From Sulfurospirillum multivorans DSM 12446 (GTDB lineage Bacteria; Campylobacterota; Campylobacteria; Campylobacterales; Sulfurospirillaceae): a stretch of 64,000 nucleotides of DNA. Location of the stretch: contig NZ_CP007201.1 of NCBI RefSeq assembly GCF_000568815.1, positions 2,489,654 to 2,553,653 on the forward strand, read 5' to 3'. This document shows, piece by piece, positions 8,377 through 18,678 of this stretch. The notes under the pieces were generated by a model, which worked only from the letters and a program-made list of their open reading frames with translations, did not search any database and had not been told where the DNA came from. Positions within the stretch are counted from its first letter, which is position 1. Every line of letters starts with the position of its first letter. The translations under genes were made by a program, and so were the position numbers.

Positions 8377-9978
8377 ATGCTTCAATCTATCCGTGCTAAA
8401 CTCTTATTTCTCTTTGTTATTATTTTTGTAGGAACACTAGGACTCGGCTATTTACTCGTTTCAAATACCCTAAAAGCGGAAGATGCCGTCGAAAAAGTAC
8501 AACATGCGGGCGACATTGCTACGTACACAAATGAACTCTTAGTCCACGCAAGAGGACACCAAATCACCTTCAATCCTAAAATGACGGAGGCGTACTATAA
8601 AGCCTATGACAACCTTCTCAAAGCCGCACAAGAGCTTGAACCAACACTGCATAATCAAGATAATATTACACTTTTAGAGCAGATTAAAAAAGTAGCTGCC
8701 GAGGTGAAACTCTCCAGTGATGAACGTTTTGTTTTAGTCGATAAATACAAAGAAGCGATTAATTCACCTGAGTTTCTAAACTCTCCCGAGGGCAAGCGAT
8801 TTACGGTGATCACCAATGAAGGGCGTACGAGCTTTATTACCCTCTTAGACTCTTCGAAGCAACTGACGAAAGCCATCGAAGCGTATGAAGATCAAACCCT
8901 AGATCAAGCCAATATAGTTGGTGTTATTATGGCGTTGTTGGTCTTAGTTGCTTCAAGTTTTATCTTTTGGTACGTCTCAGGTCAGATCAGAAGCTCCATT
9001 CAAACCGCGTCTAAAGAGTGTGAATACATTGGCAATGCTAAAGATTTAAGCCATAGCATCAACACCAAAGGAAATGATGAAATCACCTCGATGATGGCAA
9101 TCGTCAATACCCTACTTTCACAACTGCGCACTGCCATTGATGGGGCAAAACGTACGGCATTAGAAAATGCTGCCGTTGCTGAAGAGCTCTCATCCACCTC
9201 ACTTCAAATCGGAAAACGAACCGAAGAGGCCGCTAAAGAGGTCGATCATGCACTGGATTCTACGAAAAAAGTCGCGACCATCTTGCATACGAGCGAAGAG
9301 AGTTCAAACCGTTCTGAGTCGGTCATTCAAAATGTAGCCGATGGGCTGAGCAACGCTTCTCAAGAGGTGCTCTGCGTCTCCAATGATCTTCAAACCATCG
9401 TGGTCAACCAAACCGATCTTTCAAGCCGCATTGAGCATCTCGATCAAGAAGTGACCCAAGTGCAACAAGTGCTCTCCGTCATATCTGATATTGCAGAGCA
9501 AACCAATTTGCTAGCCCTCAATGCTGCCATCGAAGCAGCGCGTGCGGGAGAACACGGTCGTGGATTTGCCGTTGTGGCTGATGAAGTACGAAAATTGGCA
9601 GAACGCACCCAAAAAAGCTTGGTGGAGAGCAACGCAACCGTCGCTGTCATCACCCAATCCGTGGCGACCTCATCCGAGCTCATGAAAAGCAATGCGCAAG
9701 AGATTCAAGCGCTGGGGCAACGAGCTGAAGAGACGCAAAAACTGATGCTTAAAACCGTCTCCACGATGAATGAAGCCAAAACATTGGCACAAAACAGCGC
9801 CAAAGATGCTAAAGAAGGAAGCGCTCAAGCTTCTGAAATGTTGGGGCGCATTGATGCGATTCATCAAATTTCTGCGACCAATGCCAGAAGTGTTGAAGAG
9901 ATCGCGAGTGCAGCAGAGCATCTTTCAAAACTCTCTAACACTTTAAGCATTGCGCTTGCAGCCTTTAAAACCACCTAA
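8377..9978 (+). CDS. Methyl-accepting chemotaxis protein (helical sensor domain), paralogue of 17039-18643
   Basis: 533 residues. Membrane helix at about 8-28, a periplasmic helical region of about 150 residues, second helix at about 180-203, a HAMP-like segment, then the cytoplasmic signalling hairpin with the conserved tip [19 protein letters not shown] near residue 373. It feeds CheA/CheW to steer motility; the ligand is unknown. ACAAGGA precedes ATG 8377; a TTG at 8359 is less likely. TATAAT at 8342 is a good -10. The cytoplasmic half is nearly identical in pattern to the protein at 17039, so they arose by duplication. The dioxygenase gene follows after 9 bp. Confidence 0.93.
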   Translation: MLQSIRAKLLFLFVIIFVGTLGLGYLLVSNTLKAEDAVEKVQHAGDIATYTNELLVHARGHQITFNPKMTEAYYKAYDNLLKAAQELEPTLHNQDNITLLEQIKKVAAEVKLSSDERFVLVDKYKEAINSPEFLNSPEGKRFTVITNEGRTSFITLLDSSKQLTKAIEAYEDQTLDQANIVGVIMALLVLVASSFIFWYVSGQIRSSIQTASKECEYIGNAKDLSHSINTKGNDEITSMMAIVNTLLSQLRTAIDGAKRTALENAAVAEELSSTSLQIGKRTEEAAKEVDHALDSTKKVATILHTSEESSNRSESVIQNVADGLSNASQEVLCVSNDLQTIVVNQTDLSSRIEHLDQEVTQVQQVLSVISDIAEQTNLLALNAAIEAARAGEHGRGFAVVADEVRKLAERTQKSLVESNATVAVITQSVATSSELMKSNAQEIQALGQRAEETQKLMLKTVSTMNEAKTLAQNSAKDAKEGSAQASEMLGRIDAIHQISATNARSVEEIASAAEHLSKLSNTLSIALAAFKTT

Positions 9979-9987
9979 GGAAAAGCA

Positions 9988-10761
9988 ATGAAAAACACTA
10001 TGCCTTGCCTCTTTTTGGGACATGGTTCACCGATGAATCTTGTGTTAGAAAACAGTTTTACCGAAGCGCTTGAAGCACTCTGCAAAGAACTTCCCACACC
10101 CAAAGCGATTCTGGTTATCTCAGCACACTGGTACACAAACCAAACAGCCGTGAGCATCAGCTCAGGCATTGCGTATGAGACGTTGTATGATTTTTACGGC
10201 TTTCCGCCCACGCTGTATGAAATGAGCTACCCATCACCCAGCAACAACACGCTCTCCAAGCGTATCGCCACGCTTTTAGATGCCCCCTTAGTCGAGCGAG
10301 GCTTAGACCATGGCGCGTGGATGCCACTGCATTTTCTCTTTCCCAAAGCAAGTGTTCCCATCATTCAGCTCAGCCTCAATAAAAACCTGCCCCTGTCTTT
10401 ACATGTAAAGATTGGAGAACAACTCCAAGTGCTCAGAGAGGAAGGCATTATGATCATCGGAAGCGGTAACATCACGCACAATCTTGGCATGGTCGATTTT
10501 TATAACATCAATGCCCCCGCCGTGCAATGGGCTCAAAATGTGGATGATTTTGTCCATCAAGCCTTTACATGTAACGATGTTGAAAGCTTAGTGCGCATTG
10601 AAGAGCGATGCCCTGATTTTAAAACAGCACACCCAAGCATCGACCACTATCTGCCACTGCTCTACATAGCAGGTGCTAGACGCGAAGACGATACGGTGAA
10701 AATACTCACCCCTTTCTTCCAAAATGCCAGCCTCTCGATGCGAGGGTATATGCTCTCCTAA
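9988..10761 (+). CDS. YgiD/DODA-type extradiol ring-cleavage dioxygenase
   Basis: 257 residues, class III extradiol dioxygenase family (4,5-DOPA dioxygenase type, YgiD). Metal-site signatures are GHGSPMN near the start, ISAHWY, and RGLDHGAWMPL, which supply the conserved His residues; the catalytic-site segment GSGNITHNLG follows. These enzymes cleave catechol rings, but the natural substrate in bacteria such as this is unknown. The gene starts 9 bp behind the chemoreceptor with AAGGAAAAGC as ribosome site, suggesting cotranscription. Two TTACATGTAA palindromes lie inside it, encoding SLHVKIG and AFTCNDV. Confidence 0.88.
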   Translation: MKNTMPCLFLGHGSPMNLVLENSFTEALEALCKELPTPKAILVISAHWYTNQTAVSISSGIAYETLYDFYGFPPTLYEMSYPSPSNNTLSKRIATLLDAPLVERGLDHGAWMPLHFLFPKASVPIIQLSLNKNLPLSLHVKIGEQLQVLREEGIMIIGSGNITHNLGMVDFYNINAPAVQWAQNVDDFVHQAFTCNDVESLVRIEERCPDFKTAHPSIDHYLPLLYIAGARREDDTVKILTPFFQNASLSMRGYMLS

Positions 10762-10777
10762 TCTACACTTTTTACCA

Positions 10778-10816
10778 CCCTCTTTGCAAAACCGTGCACA
10801 GAGGGCTGGTCTTTTT
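10778..10816 (+). terminator. Intrinsic terminator behind the dioxygenase gene
   Basis: CCCTCT (10778-10783) pairs with AGAGGG (10800-10805), with an inner GCA/TGC pair, followed by CTGGTCTTTTT. The T run merges into a TTACATGTAA palindrome at 10815. Confidence 0.6.
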
Positions 10817-10950
10817 ACATGTAAAAAAATTCTCCTTCTCAAATGAGCGCTAACGCTTACAAAAAGCCCTATTTTCAACGATGATACTATCCATTCATGG
10901 CACCATTTTTATATTTATTAAAAATATCTTAATTTTATAAATTATTTTTA

Positions 10951-11009
10951 CGGTCAGTTTTTGTCACTGATTTTCCCCTGAATTCTTTTTAGCGGTCAAT
11001 TTCTGTCCA
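10951..11009 (+). promoter_or_regulatory. Tandem operator-like repeats before the lyase cassette
   Basis: CGGTCAGTTTTTGTCAC (10951-10967) and CGGTCAATTTCTGTCCA (10993-11009) match at 13 of 17 bases and are 42 bp apart, four helical turns. A TACTAT hexamer follows at about 11009. This is a plausible binding region for the WYL-type regulator encoded at the end of the same cassette (15886-16845). The remainder of the 10762-11059 gap is AT-rich and holds the terminator and one palindrome. Confidence 0.5.
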
Positions 11010-11059
11010 TACTATCGGCTACTATTTTCCTTACAAAAACTTGTTTTAAGGAGAAAATT

Positions 11060-12406
11060 ATGGCTTCCAGTTCAGTTGATAGTAGAGTATTTGGGGTTCT
11101 TTTCGCAAGCGAAGAGATGAAAAAGATTTTCAGCGATGAAAACCGTGTTCAAAAATGGCTCGATACCGAAGCGGCTCTTGCACGTGCACAAGCAAAACTT
11201 GGCATCATTACACACGATCAAGCAGATGAAATCACTAAAAAAGCAAAAGCAGAGCTTCTAAATTTAGACGCCATTGGCGAGACGTACAAAAGTACGATTA
11301 CCATCGTTCCTCTTTTAAAAGAGTTCAAAAAAGTTCTTGATAACAACGCAGGTGAATTTGTGCATTGGGGCGCTACGAGCCAAGATATTATGGATAACGG
11401 ATTGATTCTTCAAATGCGAGAAGCGCATACACTTTTAACACAATTGCTGACAAAAACGTATGAAGAGTGTCTTAAAATCTCTGAAAAATACAAAGATACC
11501 GTTATGGCAGGACGTACCCACGTCATCCATGCGTTACCAATTACTTTTGGTTTTAAAACAGCGATGTGGGCAGATGAGCTTAAACGAAATCTCATCCGTT
11601 TGGAAGAGCTTAAACCACGCCTTCTTAAAGGGCAACTCAGTGGTGCCGTGGGAACACTTGCTTCTCAAGAAGGTAAAGGTTTTGCAATGCAAGAACTTAT
11701 GATGAAAGATCTAGGTCTTGCTGTACCTGTTATTTCATGGCACCCAACACGCGATCATATCGCAGAGTATGTTTCACTTTTAGCGCTTATTTCGGGAAGT
11801 ATTGGTCGCATTTCACATGAGATTTTAAGTCTTCAAAGAACAGAAATTTGTGAAGTGGAAGAACCTTTCTTTATGGGGAAAATTGGAAGTTCTACCATGC
11901 CTCACAAACGTAACCCACAAGTATGTGAAAGCATCATTGCGTTAACAAAAATTGTTCGCGCTCAAGCACCGCTTGCTGTGGAAATCATGCAATGTGAAAA
12001 TGAAAGAGACTGGGGATGTGAAGCCGTTGAATGGGATATCGTACCTAAAACGTCTATTTGTATGGCAGCCGCGTTGGAAAAAATGAATGACACCCTTGAA
12101 AACCTTATTGTCTATCCAAAAAACATGAAAGAAAATCTCAATAAACTCAAAGGTGCAATGCTTAGTGAAGCGGTTATGTTACATCTTGGTGAAAAACTGG
12201 GTCGTTTAACTGCACATGAGATCGTTTATGAAGTGTGTATGAAAGCATTCTCGGAGGGAACAATGGTGATCGATGCCCTTCTTGAGCGAGAAGAAGTTGC
12301 GAAAGCATTTAATAGAGCCGAATTAGCCGAAATTCTTCGACCCGAAAAATATACGGGGCTATCATCAGAATTTGTTGACAGAGTATTAGCAGATCGTTTA
12401 AAATAA
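11060..12406 (+). CDS. Fumarase/aspartase superfamily lyase, adenylosuccinate-lyase / carboxymuconate-cycloisomerase-like
   Basis: 448 residues. Superfamily hallmarks: HWGATSQDIMDNGL, RTHVIHALPITFG, and the signature loop GSSTMPHKRNP containing the catalytic Ser region. Members eliminate fumarate from N- or C-substituted succinates, or do related lactonisation. Purine-pathway PurB is not supported by context: the next gene, 18 bp downstream, is a dicarboxylate-type anion transporter, then comes a chemoreceptor and a WYL regulator. I infer a catabolic lyase acting on an imported carboxylate, perhaps releasing fumarate. The true substrate cannot be read from sequence. AAGGAG precedes the start. 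Codon use looks slightly more AT-rich than neighbours. Confidence 0.85.
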   Translation: MASSSVDSRVFGVLFASEEMKKIFSDENRVQKWLDTEAALARAQAKLGIITHDQADEITKKAKAELLNLDAIGETYKSTITIVPLLKEFKKVLDNNAGEFVHWGATSQDIMDNGLILQMREAHTLLTQLLTKTYEECLKISEKYKDTVMAGRTHVIHALPITFGFKTAMWADELKRNLIRLEELKPRLLKGQLSGAVGTLASQEGKGFAMQELMMKDLGLAVPVISWHPTRDHIAEYVSLLALISGSIGRISHEILSLQRTEICEVEEPFFMGKIGSSTMPHKRNPQVCESIIALTKIVRAQAPLAVEIMQCENERDWGCEAVEWDIVPKTSICMAAALEKMNDTLENLIVYPKNMKENLNKLKGAMLSEAVMLHLGEKLGRLTAHEIVYEVCMKAFSEGTMVIDALLEREEVAKAFNRAELAEILRPEKYTGLSSEFVDRVLADRLK

Positions 12407-12424
12407 TTTAATAAGGGGTTTTCG

Positions 12425-13831
12425 ATGAATAAGAATATTATTAACGGCCTTCTTGTCTTGTTTGTAGGTGCTTTACTTTGGTTTATACCTGCACCTGATG
12501 GAATAACTGCGCAAGGGTGGCATCTTTTTGCTATCTTTGTGGCTACGATTTTAGGATTTATCTTGCAGCCTCTACCCATGGGGGCTCTTGCATTTATTTC
12601 CATTACACTGACTATCCTTTTCAACGTTTTAAAACCTTCTGAAGCACTCTCTGGCTTTGGCAATAACACCATTTGGTTGATTGCTTCAGCCTTCATTTTT
12701 GCTAAAGGTTTTATTGTCACAGGCTTTGGCCGAAGAATTGCTTATATCGTTATAAAAATGATTGGAGATAGCACACTTAAGCTTGGTTATGCTGTAGTTA
12801 TTAGTGATCTCATCATGTCGCCAGCGATGCCATCAAGCGGTGCTAGAGCGGGTGGTGTGCTATATCCTATTGTTAGAAGTCTTGCTACTGCTTTAAAATC
12901 TGAACCAAATGATGGAACAAACCGAAAAGCTGGTAGCTTTTTGATGCAAATTTTGTATCAAGGTAATACCATTACCAATGCAATGTTTCTAACCTCAATG
13001 GCAGCCAATCCACTAATCGCAACGTTGGCACAAAAAGCACTTGGTATAGAAATATCATGGGGGTTATGGGCACTTGGGGCTTGTGTACCAGGCATTGTTT
13101 CTTTGATCATTATTCCTTATTTTCTCTACAAAGTGTATCCTCCTGAAGTGAAAGAGTTTCCTGAAGGTAAAGAGATAGCTAAAGCAGAACTGGCCAAAAT
13201 GGGACCTCTTTCTTTTGGTGAAAAAATAATCTGTGGTGTTTTTGTGGGTGCGCTTGCTTTATGGTCAACTTCACAGCTTACAGGCATTAATGCAACCGTT
13301 GTGGCCATGCTAGGTGTCAGTGTAATGGTCATCACGAAAACATTGGATTGGAAAGATGTTTTAGAAGAAAAAGGTGCGTGGGATACGCTTATTTGGATGG
13401 GAACATTAATGACATTGGCTGGATTTTTAACTAAATTTGGGCTTATTGGCTTATTTTCAAAAGCAGTAAGTGCTCAAGTTACAGGTATCTCTTGGCCTCT
13501 AGCTATGACCATCCTGATCATTGTCTATGTCTATTCACATTATGCTTTTGCAAGTTTAACAGCTCACATAACAGCTATGTATATAGCATTTTGTACTGTA
13601 ATGGTTGCTGCTGGAGCGCCTGCTTATCTTGTAGCACTTTCAATGGCGTATATGTCTAACATTTGTATGTCGATTACCCATTACGGTGGAGCGCCTGCGC
13701 CGATTATCTTTGGTGCTGGGTATGTTGATCAAGCAACATGGTGGAAACTAGGGTTTTACACGTCTATCATCAATCTGATCGTTTGGGTTGGTATTGGTGG
13801 CGTTTGGTGGAAAGTCATCGGACTTTGGTAA
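12425..13831 (+). CDS. DASS-family anion (dicarboxylate/tricarboxylate) transporter
   Basis: 468 residues with about a dozen membrane helices. Divalent anion:sodium symporter family (SLC13/CitT/DIT1-like): N-terminal [20 protein letters not shown], the first half-site [16 protein letters not shown] with the SNT-like motif replaced by MPSSGAR, and the C-terminal [20 protein letters not shown] as in 2-oxoglutarate/malate-type carriers. It imports or exchanges a di- or tricarboxylate in the inner membrane. It lies 18 bp behind the lyase with GGGG before ATG, so both likely handle the same substrate. A strong hairpin follows. Confidence 0.9.
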   Translation: MNKNIINGLLVLFVGALLWFIPAPDGITAQGWHLFAIFVATILGFILQPLPMGALAFISITLTILFNVLKPSEALSGFGNNTIWLIASAFIFAKGFIVTGFGRRIAYIVIKMIGDSTLKLGYAVVISDLIMSPAMPSSGARAGGVLYPIVRSLATALKSEPNDGTNRKAGSFLMQILYQGNTITNAMFLTSMAANPLIATLAQKALGIEISWGLWALGACVPGIVSLIIIPYFLYKVYPPEVKEFPEGKEIAKAELAKMGPLSFGEKIICGVFVGALALWSTSQLTGINATVVAMLGVSVMVITKTLDWKDVLEEKGAWDTLIWMGTLMTLAGFLTKFGLIGLFSKAVSAQVTGISWPLAMTILIIVYVYSHYAFASLTAHITAMYIAFCTVMVAAGAPAYLVALSMAYMSNICMSITHYGGAPAPIIFGAGYVDQATWWKLGFYTSIINLIVWVGIGGVWWKVIGLW

Positions 13832-13839
13832 TCAACACA

Positions 13840-13872
13840 GATTGGAGCAGAATATTCTTTTCTGCTCCAATC
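13840..13872 (+). terminator. Strong hairpin between transporter and chemoreceptor
   Basis: GATTGGAGCAGAA (13840-13852) is perfectly complementary to TTCTGCTCCAATC (13860-13872), a 13-bp stem with a 7-base loop, followed only by TTTAC. It probably ends most lyase-transporter transcripts or stabilises their 3' end, with partial read-through into the chemoreceptor. Confidence 0.75.
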
Positions 13873-13898
13873 TTTACAAAAAAAGGGGAAAGACCGTG

Positions 13899-15794
13899 AT
13901 GAATGTTGGATTTAAACAACGAATTATTTTGGTTGCAAGTGCGTGTCTTGTTATATCTCTGCTTATTTTTGCTCTGATTAGTTTCTACGAAATTAAACGT
14001 AATTTAAGAGGCGAAATCATTGATAAACAGATGCAATCGATGGCAACACTTCAAACGGATCTTAATGGATGGTTTACCTCCCAAGTCAAAGTGATCACAG
14101 CACTTGCTAAAGAGCTGAATATTCACTCTTCTTTAAGTAAAGAAGAGACAATGCCACTTCTTAAAATGGCAAATGACAGTATCAATGCGGAAACAACCTA
14201 CTTTGGGTTGAACGATGGCACGATGATCTATGAAAATGGCAAAACGCCATCAGCGGGGTATGACCCACGAACACGTCCTTGGTTTACGGAAGCTATGGGC
14301 ACAACAACCACGTCCATTATGGCACCTTTTATGGGATCTAGTAGCAAAAAATTGACCATCTGCATCATCTCGCCCATTATTCGAAATGGCGTTAAAGAAG
14401 GTGCTGTTTCAACCAATATCTTAATAGACGATGCGATGAAAAAAGTGTATGCTACAACATTTGATGGCGGATATGCTTTTATTATGGATAAAGCGGGTCA
14501 ATTCGTCATCCATCCAGACAAAAGTGTCATCAATAAAAAGTTCCAAGAGTTATCCCCTGCCCTTAATGATGCCTACAAATATATCACCGCTCATGACAAA
14601 GGCTCGGTTGAATATACGATCAATGGCGAAGATAAAATTCTTACGTTTGGAAAACTTGAAAATGGTTGGATTGTGGCATTATCGATCGATACAAAAGTTG
14701 CATTTTCTTTTTTAGATCAACTCATTACCATGTTTGTGATCATCGGCTTTGTTATGACTGTTTTATCGGTTTTAGTGCTGCTCGGTGTCTTAAAAATACA
14801 ATTTCAACCCCTTACCAGACTTAACCAACTCATCGAAAATCTCTCCAGTAGCGAGGGGGATTTGACCCAACGACTGGAAATCAAAAACAAACACGATGAA
14901 ATAGGCATTATGAGCCATAATATCAATGCGTTTATCGAAAAAATTCACGGTATGATCATCGCCTCAAAAGTGAGCAGTAGTGAAAATGCTTCTGTCTCCC
15001 ATGAACTCTCCAACACCTCACTCGAAGTGGGTAAGCGTGCTGAAGAAGAAGCCATTATTATCACAAAGGCGACCACACAAGCCATCACCTTGAAAAGTTA
15101 TCTAGAGACATCGGTGGAAAATGCCAAGACATCCAGCAATGAAGTCAGTGATGTTGTCGAGAATCTTCAACGTGTGAGCACGGAAGTTAGTAATCTCTCA
15201 ACTTTGTTACAAGAGAGTGGTCACCGCGAAGTTGTCTTATCTGAAAAATTAAATACGGTCAGTCTCAATACAGCGGAGATCAAAAACATCTTAGGAGTGA
15301 TCAACGATATTGCTGATCAGACCAATTTGTTAGCACTCAATGCCGCCATTGAAGCAGCACGTGCAGGAGAGCATGGAAGGGGCTTTGCGGTTGTTGCGGA
15401 TGAAGTGCGAAAGCTCGCGGAGCGAACCCAAAAAAGCTTAACCGAAATCAATGCAACCATCAATGTCGTCGTTCAATCGATTGTTGATGTGAGTGGCGAA
15501 ATGAACACCAATTCGCAAGAGCTTAATAAAATCACCGATACATCTATCGCGGTACAGAACAATGTTTTTGAGGTCATGAAGACGTTAAACAACGCTGTAA
15601 CAAATGCCAATAAAACCATTCATGATTATATCGATACCGCCAGTAGGATCGGTCTTATTACCGAAGATATATCCAAGATCAATGAAATTTCAAGCATCAA
15701 CGTGCGCAGTGTAGAAGAGATAGCCTCAGCAGCGGAGCATCTCAATAAAATGACTGAAAATCTCAATATTGAGCTTGGGAAATTTAAATCGTAG
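13899..15794 (+). CDS. Methyl-accepting chemotaxis protein with dCache sensor domain
   Basis: 631 residues. Membrane helix at about 9-30, then a dCache_1-type periplasmic domain containing [12 protein letters not shown], the ligand-pocket pattern of Cache receptors for amino or organic acids, second helix at about 275-297, HAMP, and MCP signalling domain with tip [19 protein letters not shown] near residue 470. The frame extends upstream, but ATG 13899 with GGGGAAAG upstream is the sensible start. Lying between the DASS transporter and the regulator, it may sense the carboxylate used by the cassette. Confidence 0.93.
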   Translation: MNVGFKQRIILVASACLVISLLIFALISFYEIKRNLRGEIIDKQMQSMATLQTDLNGWFTSQVKVITALAKELNIHSSLSKEETMPLLKMANDSINAETTYFGLNDGTMIYENGKTPSAGYDPRTRPWFTEAMGTTTTSIMAPFMGSSSKKLTICIISPIIRNGVKEGAVSTNILIDDAMKKVYATTFDGGYAFIMDKAGQFVIHPDKSVINKKFQELSPALNDAYKYITAHDKGSVEYTINGEDKILTFGKLENGWIVALSIDTKVAFSFLDQLITMFVIIGFVMTVLSVLVLLGVLKIQFQPLTRLNQLIENLSSSEGDLTQRLEIKNKHDEIGIMSHNINAFIEKIHGMIIASKVSSSENASVSHELSNTSLEVGKRAEEEAIIITKATTQAITLKSYLETSVENAKTSSNEVSDVVENLQRVSTEVSNLSTLLQESGHREVVLSEKLNTVSLNTAEIKNILGVINDIADQTNLLALNAAIEAARAGEHGRGFAVVADEVRKLAERTQKSLTEINATINVVVQSIVDVSGEMNTNSQELNKITDTSIAVQNNVFEVMKTLNNAVTNANKTIHDYIDTASRIGLITEDISKINEISSINVRSVEEIASAAEHLNKMTENLNIELGKFKS

Positions 15795-15885
15795 CGTAGA
15801 ACTCTTTCAAATATGACTTTACATGTAAACAATTTGTGGAAGTCATGTTAGAATAGTAAATTACTTAAAATTGCGTCGAGGAAAA

Positions 15886-16845
15886 ATGGACAGTAAAAAA
15901 ATATTTGAGATATTGGAACTTTTGCAAGAATTATCAACAGGAAAAGAGGTCATTCTTGCGGATTATGCTGCCCAAAAAGAGGTCTCTGTTCGTACAATCA
16001 GACGTTATTTTGAAGACATTCGCTCTTTTTTTGGGAAAGAGTGTCTCATCCAAACAGCAAGAGGCAGCTATAGCTCCATCAATAAAGAGTTTTTTACAAA
16101 TGCGCTTTTGCCAAGTGTTGAAGACAAGATAGAGATAGAACACCTCATTGACCTCTTGCACATCATCAATCCTGGCTTTACCAATGAACTCCCTTCTATG
16201 CACCGCAAAGTAGATAATAAAATTCAAAAAGAGCTCACCCAAGTTTTGCTCATCAAAGGGAGTCCCTCCGAAACATTGCCCTCACAAGAGACGTTTGATA
16301 CGCTTAAAAAAGCGATCAAAGGCAGACGCTATTGCGACATTGTGTATGAAAAAGAGCTTCTCAGTGATGTGAGACCTTTAAAAATTATCTACTGCAAAGG
16401 GAATTGGAGTTTAGCCATTTTACACGAGCATGAGCCTAAAAACAGTGGCTTTCGATACATTCGTGTTGGATTCATTGATTCTATTGTATTGCATGCTAAA
16501 ACATTCAATAAAGATGCCTATGCGGAAAACTTTGTCTGCAATGCCCAGAGCTTTTTTGAAGGCTACAAAATACCAAGTTATGAAGCGATTGTCGCCATCG
16601 CTCCTCATGTCGAAAAATTTTTCCGTCAAAAATCTTTCTCTCGAACCCAAAAAATTTTAGACACATTGCCAAACGGCTGGATTAAAGTATCGTATCAAAT
16701 TACGAGTAATGATTTTTTATTGATGCTAGCACGCAGGTGGTTTCCCGATATGATCATTCTTGAACCCAAAGAGGCACGTGATGAGATGGAAACTATGATC
16801 CAAAAATATCAGGACAATAAAAACGATTTTTTTGACGAGCTTTAA
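15886..16845 (+). CDS. WYL-domain transcriptional regulator
   Basis: 319 residues. N-terminal winged helix-turn-helix of the DeoR/HTH_11 type (FEILELLQELSTGKEV, VSVRTIRRYFEDI), then a WYL-type effector domain (GRRYCDIVYEKE, YCKGNWSLAILHE, FRYIRVGFIDSI) and a C-terminal extension. Such proteins sense small ligands or nucleotides and act as repressors or activators. GAGGAAAA lies before ATG 15886; the TTG at 15871 is rejected. It closes the lyase/transporter/chemoreceptor cassette and is its likely regulator. A TTACATGTAA palindrome is at 15819 in its promoter region. Confidence 0.88.
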   Translation: MDSKKIFEILELLQELSTGKEVILADYAAQKEVSVRTIRRYFEDIRSFFGKECLIQTARGSYSSINKEFFTNALLPSVEDKIEIEHLIDLLHIINPGFTNELPSMHRKVDNKIQKELTQVLLIKGSPSETLPSQETFDTLKKAIKGRRYCDIVYEKELLSDVRPLKIIYCKGNWSLAILHEHEPKNSGFRYIRVGFIDSIVLHAKTFNKDAYAENFVCNAQSFFEGYKIPSYEAIVAIAPHVEKFFRQKSFSRTQKILDTLPNGWIKVSYQITSNDFLLMLARRWFPDMIILEPKEARDEMETMIQKYQDNKNDFFDEL

Positions 16846-17038
16846 ACCTTTATACTCTTATTTTCTTACTTAATTTTTATTTAAAAGATTAACTTTTTTT
16901 ACACGAATGATCATATTTAAAAACTCTACAGTGCGTGCAGTAGGATATTTTGTGTATATCTCACGCAAAATCTCACATGAAAAAACTACAATTAAAGCTA
17001 TAATATAAAAATTAAAAGTTATTTATAAGGGGCACTTT

Positions 17039-18643
17039 ATGTTACAGACAATCCGCGCTAAACTCATGTTTTTATTGGTGATTATTTTGATCGGCACTGT
17101 GGGGCTCAGTTACCTGCTGATTTCACATGCAGAAGATGCCGAAATAGCCGTTAAAAAAGTGCAACATATCGGGAAACTTCCTCGCTACACCTCAGAGCTC
17201 TTGATGTACTCCAGAGGCTACCAAATTTCGTATGCACCGCAATTTATCGAAAGCTATGTCCAATCGCAAAAGAAGCTTGATGAGCATATTAACGAACTTC
17301 GACCACTGCTGAGTGCGGAAAAAGATATCGCTCTTTTAAATCTCATCCAAAAAGGAGCGGATGATTTTAGAGTCAGTGCTATGCCTCGCTTTGAGATGCT
17401 TAAGCAGTATAAAAATGAGACCAGTTCTGCCGAATTTATTGCTACACCTGAGGGAAAGAAATTTATGGAACTGACCAACAAAGGACGTGACGCATTTATT
17501 TCCATCTCTAAAAATTCCGATGCTCTCTCTCAAGATATTGAACAAGAAGAGCACGAACTCCTCGACGGTGCCAAAAAAATTGGGATGCTCATGGCACTGC
17601 TTGTTTCAGGCGTCACAGCGTTTCTTTTCTGGGTGATTGCGACTAAAATTAAAAATTCACTCTCCAACGCTGCCAAAGAGTGTGACTATATCGGAAAAAA
17701 TAAAGACCTCAGCCACCCTATCGAAATCACAGGCAATGATGAGATCGCAAACATCATGCGCACCGTCAACACGCTTTTCGAGCAGTTACGCATCGCCATC
17801 GATGATGCCAAGCGTACCGCGATGGAAAATGCCGCTGTTGCCGAAGAGCTCTCCTCAACATCGCTTCAAATTGGAAAACGCACCGAAGAGACCGATCAAG
17901 AGGTCGATCATGCGGTCAATACCACCAAAAAAGTTGCTAGTATTTTACATGACAGTGAAGAAAATGCGGAACATGCAGGCACTATAATGCAAAATGTGGC
18001 GAATGAGCTGAATAACGCTTCCAATGAAGTCCTTGCCGTATCGACGGATCTTCAAACCGTTGTCGTTAACCAAACCGATCTCTCTGCGCGTTTAGAGCAA
18101 CTTGATCAAGAAGTCTCCCAAGTGCAACAAGTGCTCTTAGTCATTTCAGACATTGCCGAACAGACCAATCTTTTAGCGCTCAATGCCGCCATCGAAGCAG
18201 CGCGTGCAGGCGATCAAGGTCGTGGCTTTGCCGTCGTCGCCGATGAAGTACGCAAACTAGCAGAACGCACTCAAAAAAGTCTTGTGGAGAGTAACTCCAC
18301 CGTAGCGGTCATCACCCAATCGGTCAATACAACGTCCGATCTCATGAAGAAAAATGCTAAAGAGATTCAATCCCTCGGACACCGCGCTGAAAACACGCAA
18401 CAGTTGATGCTTAAAACAGTGAGTAGCATGAATGAAACCGCAACCGTTGCAGAGGGTGCAGCACAAGAAGCCAAACGTGGCAGCGTGGAAGCCAATGCCA
18501 TGATAGGACGTGTCAATACCATCCATAAACTCACCTCAACCAACGCCAGAAGCGTCGAAGAGATCGCGAGTGCGGCAGAACACCTCGCCAAACTCTCCAC
18601 CAATCTCAGCAACGCCCTCTCCTCTTTTAAAACAAACGTATAA
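17039..18643 (+). CDS. Methyl-accepting chemotaxis protein (helical sensor domain), paralogue of 8377-9978
   Basis: 534 residues with the same plan as the receptor at 8377: membrane helix at 8-28, helical periplasmic domain of about 155 residues, second helix near 183-206, HAMP, signalling hairpin with tip [19 protein letters not shown] near residue 372. The shared stretch [20 protein letters not shown] and the C-terminal [15 protein letters not shown] show recent duplication; the periplasmic halves have diverged more, so ligands may differ. AAGGGG lies before the ATG. The 193-bp AT-rich region upstream carries a TATAAT-like -10 near 16999. Confidence 0.93.
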   Translation: MLQTIRAKLMFLLVIILIGTVGLSYLLISHAEDAEIAVKKVQHIGKLPRYTSELLMYSRGYQISYAPQFIESYVQSQKKLDEHINELRPLLSAEKDIALLNLIQKGADDFRVSAMPRFEMLKQYKNETSSAEFIATPEGKKFMELTNKGRDAFISISKNSDALSQDIEQEEHELLDGAKKIGMLMALLVSGVTAFLFWVIATKIKNSLSNAAKECDYIGKNKDLSHPIEITGNDEIANIMRTVNTLFEQLRIAIDDAKRTAMENAAVAEELSSTSLQIGKRTEETDQEVDHAVNTTKKVASILHDSEENAEHAGTIMQNVANELNNASNEVLAVSTDLQTVVVNQTDLSARLEQLDQEVSQVQQVLLVISDIAEQTNLLALNAAIEAARAGDQGRGFAVVADEVRKLAERTQKSLVESNSTVAVITQSVNTTSDLMKKNAKEIQSLGHRAENTQQLMLKTVSSMNETATVAEGAAQEAKRGSVEANAMIGRVNTIHKLTSTNARSVEEIASAAEHLAKLSTNLSNALSSFKTNV

Positions 18644-18650
18644 TCCACAA

Positions 18651-18678
18651 AAGCCAAGCCTCTATTTAGGGCTGGCTT
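18651..18678. terminator. Bidirectional terminator between chemoreceptor and olsF-like gene
   Basis: AAGCCAAGCC and GGGCTGGCTT form an imperfect stem around the loop TCTATTTA, between two convergent genes. It overlaps the end of the minus-strand acyltransferase gene. Confidence 0.5.
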
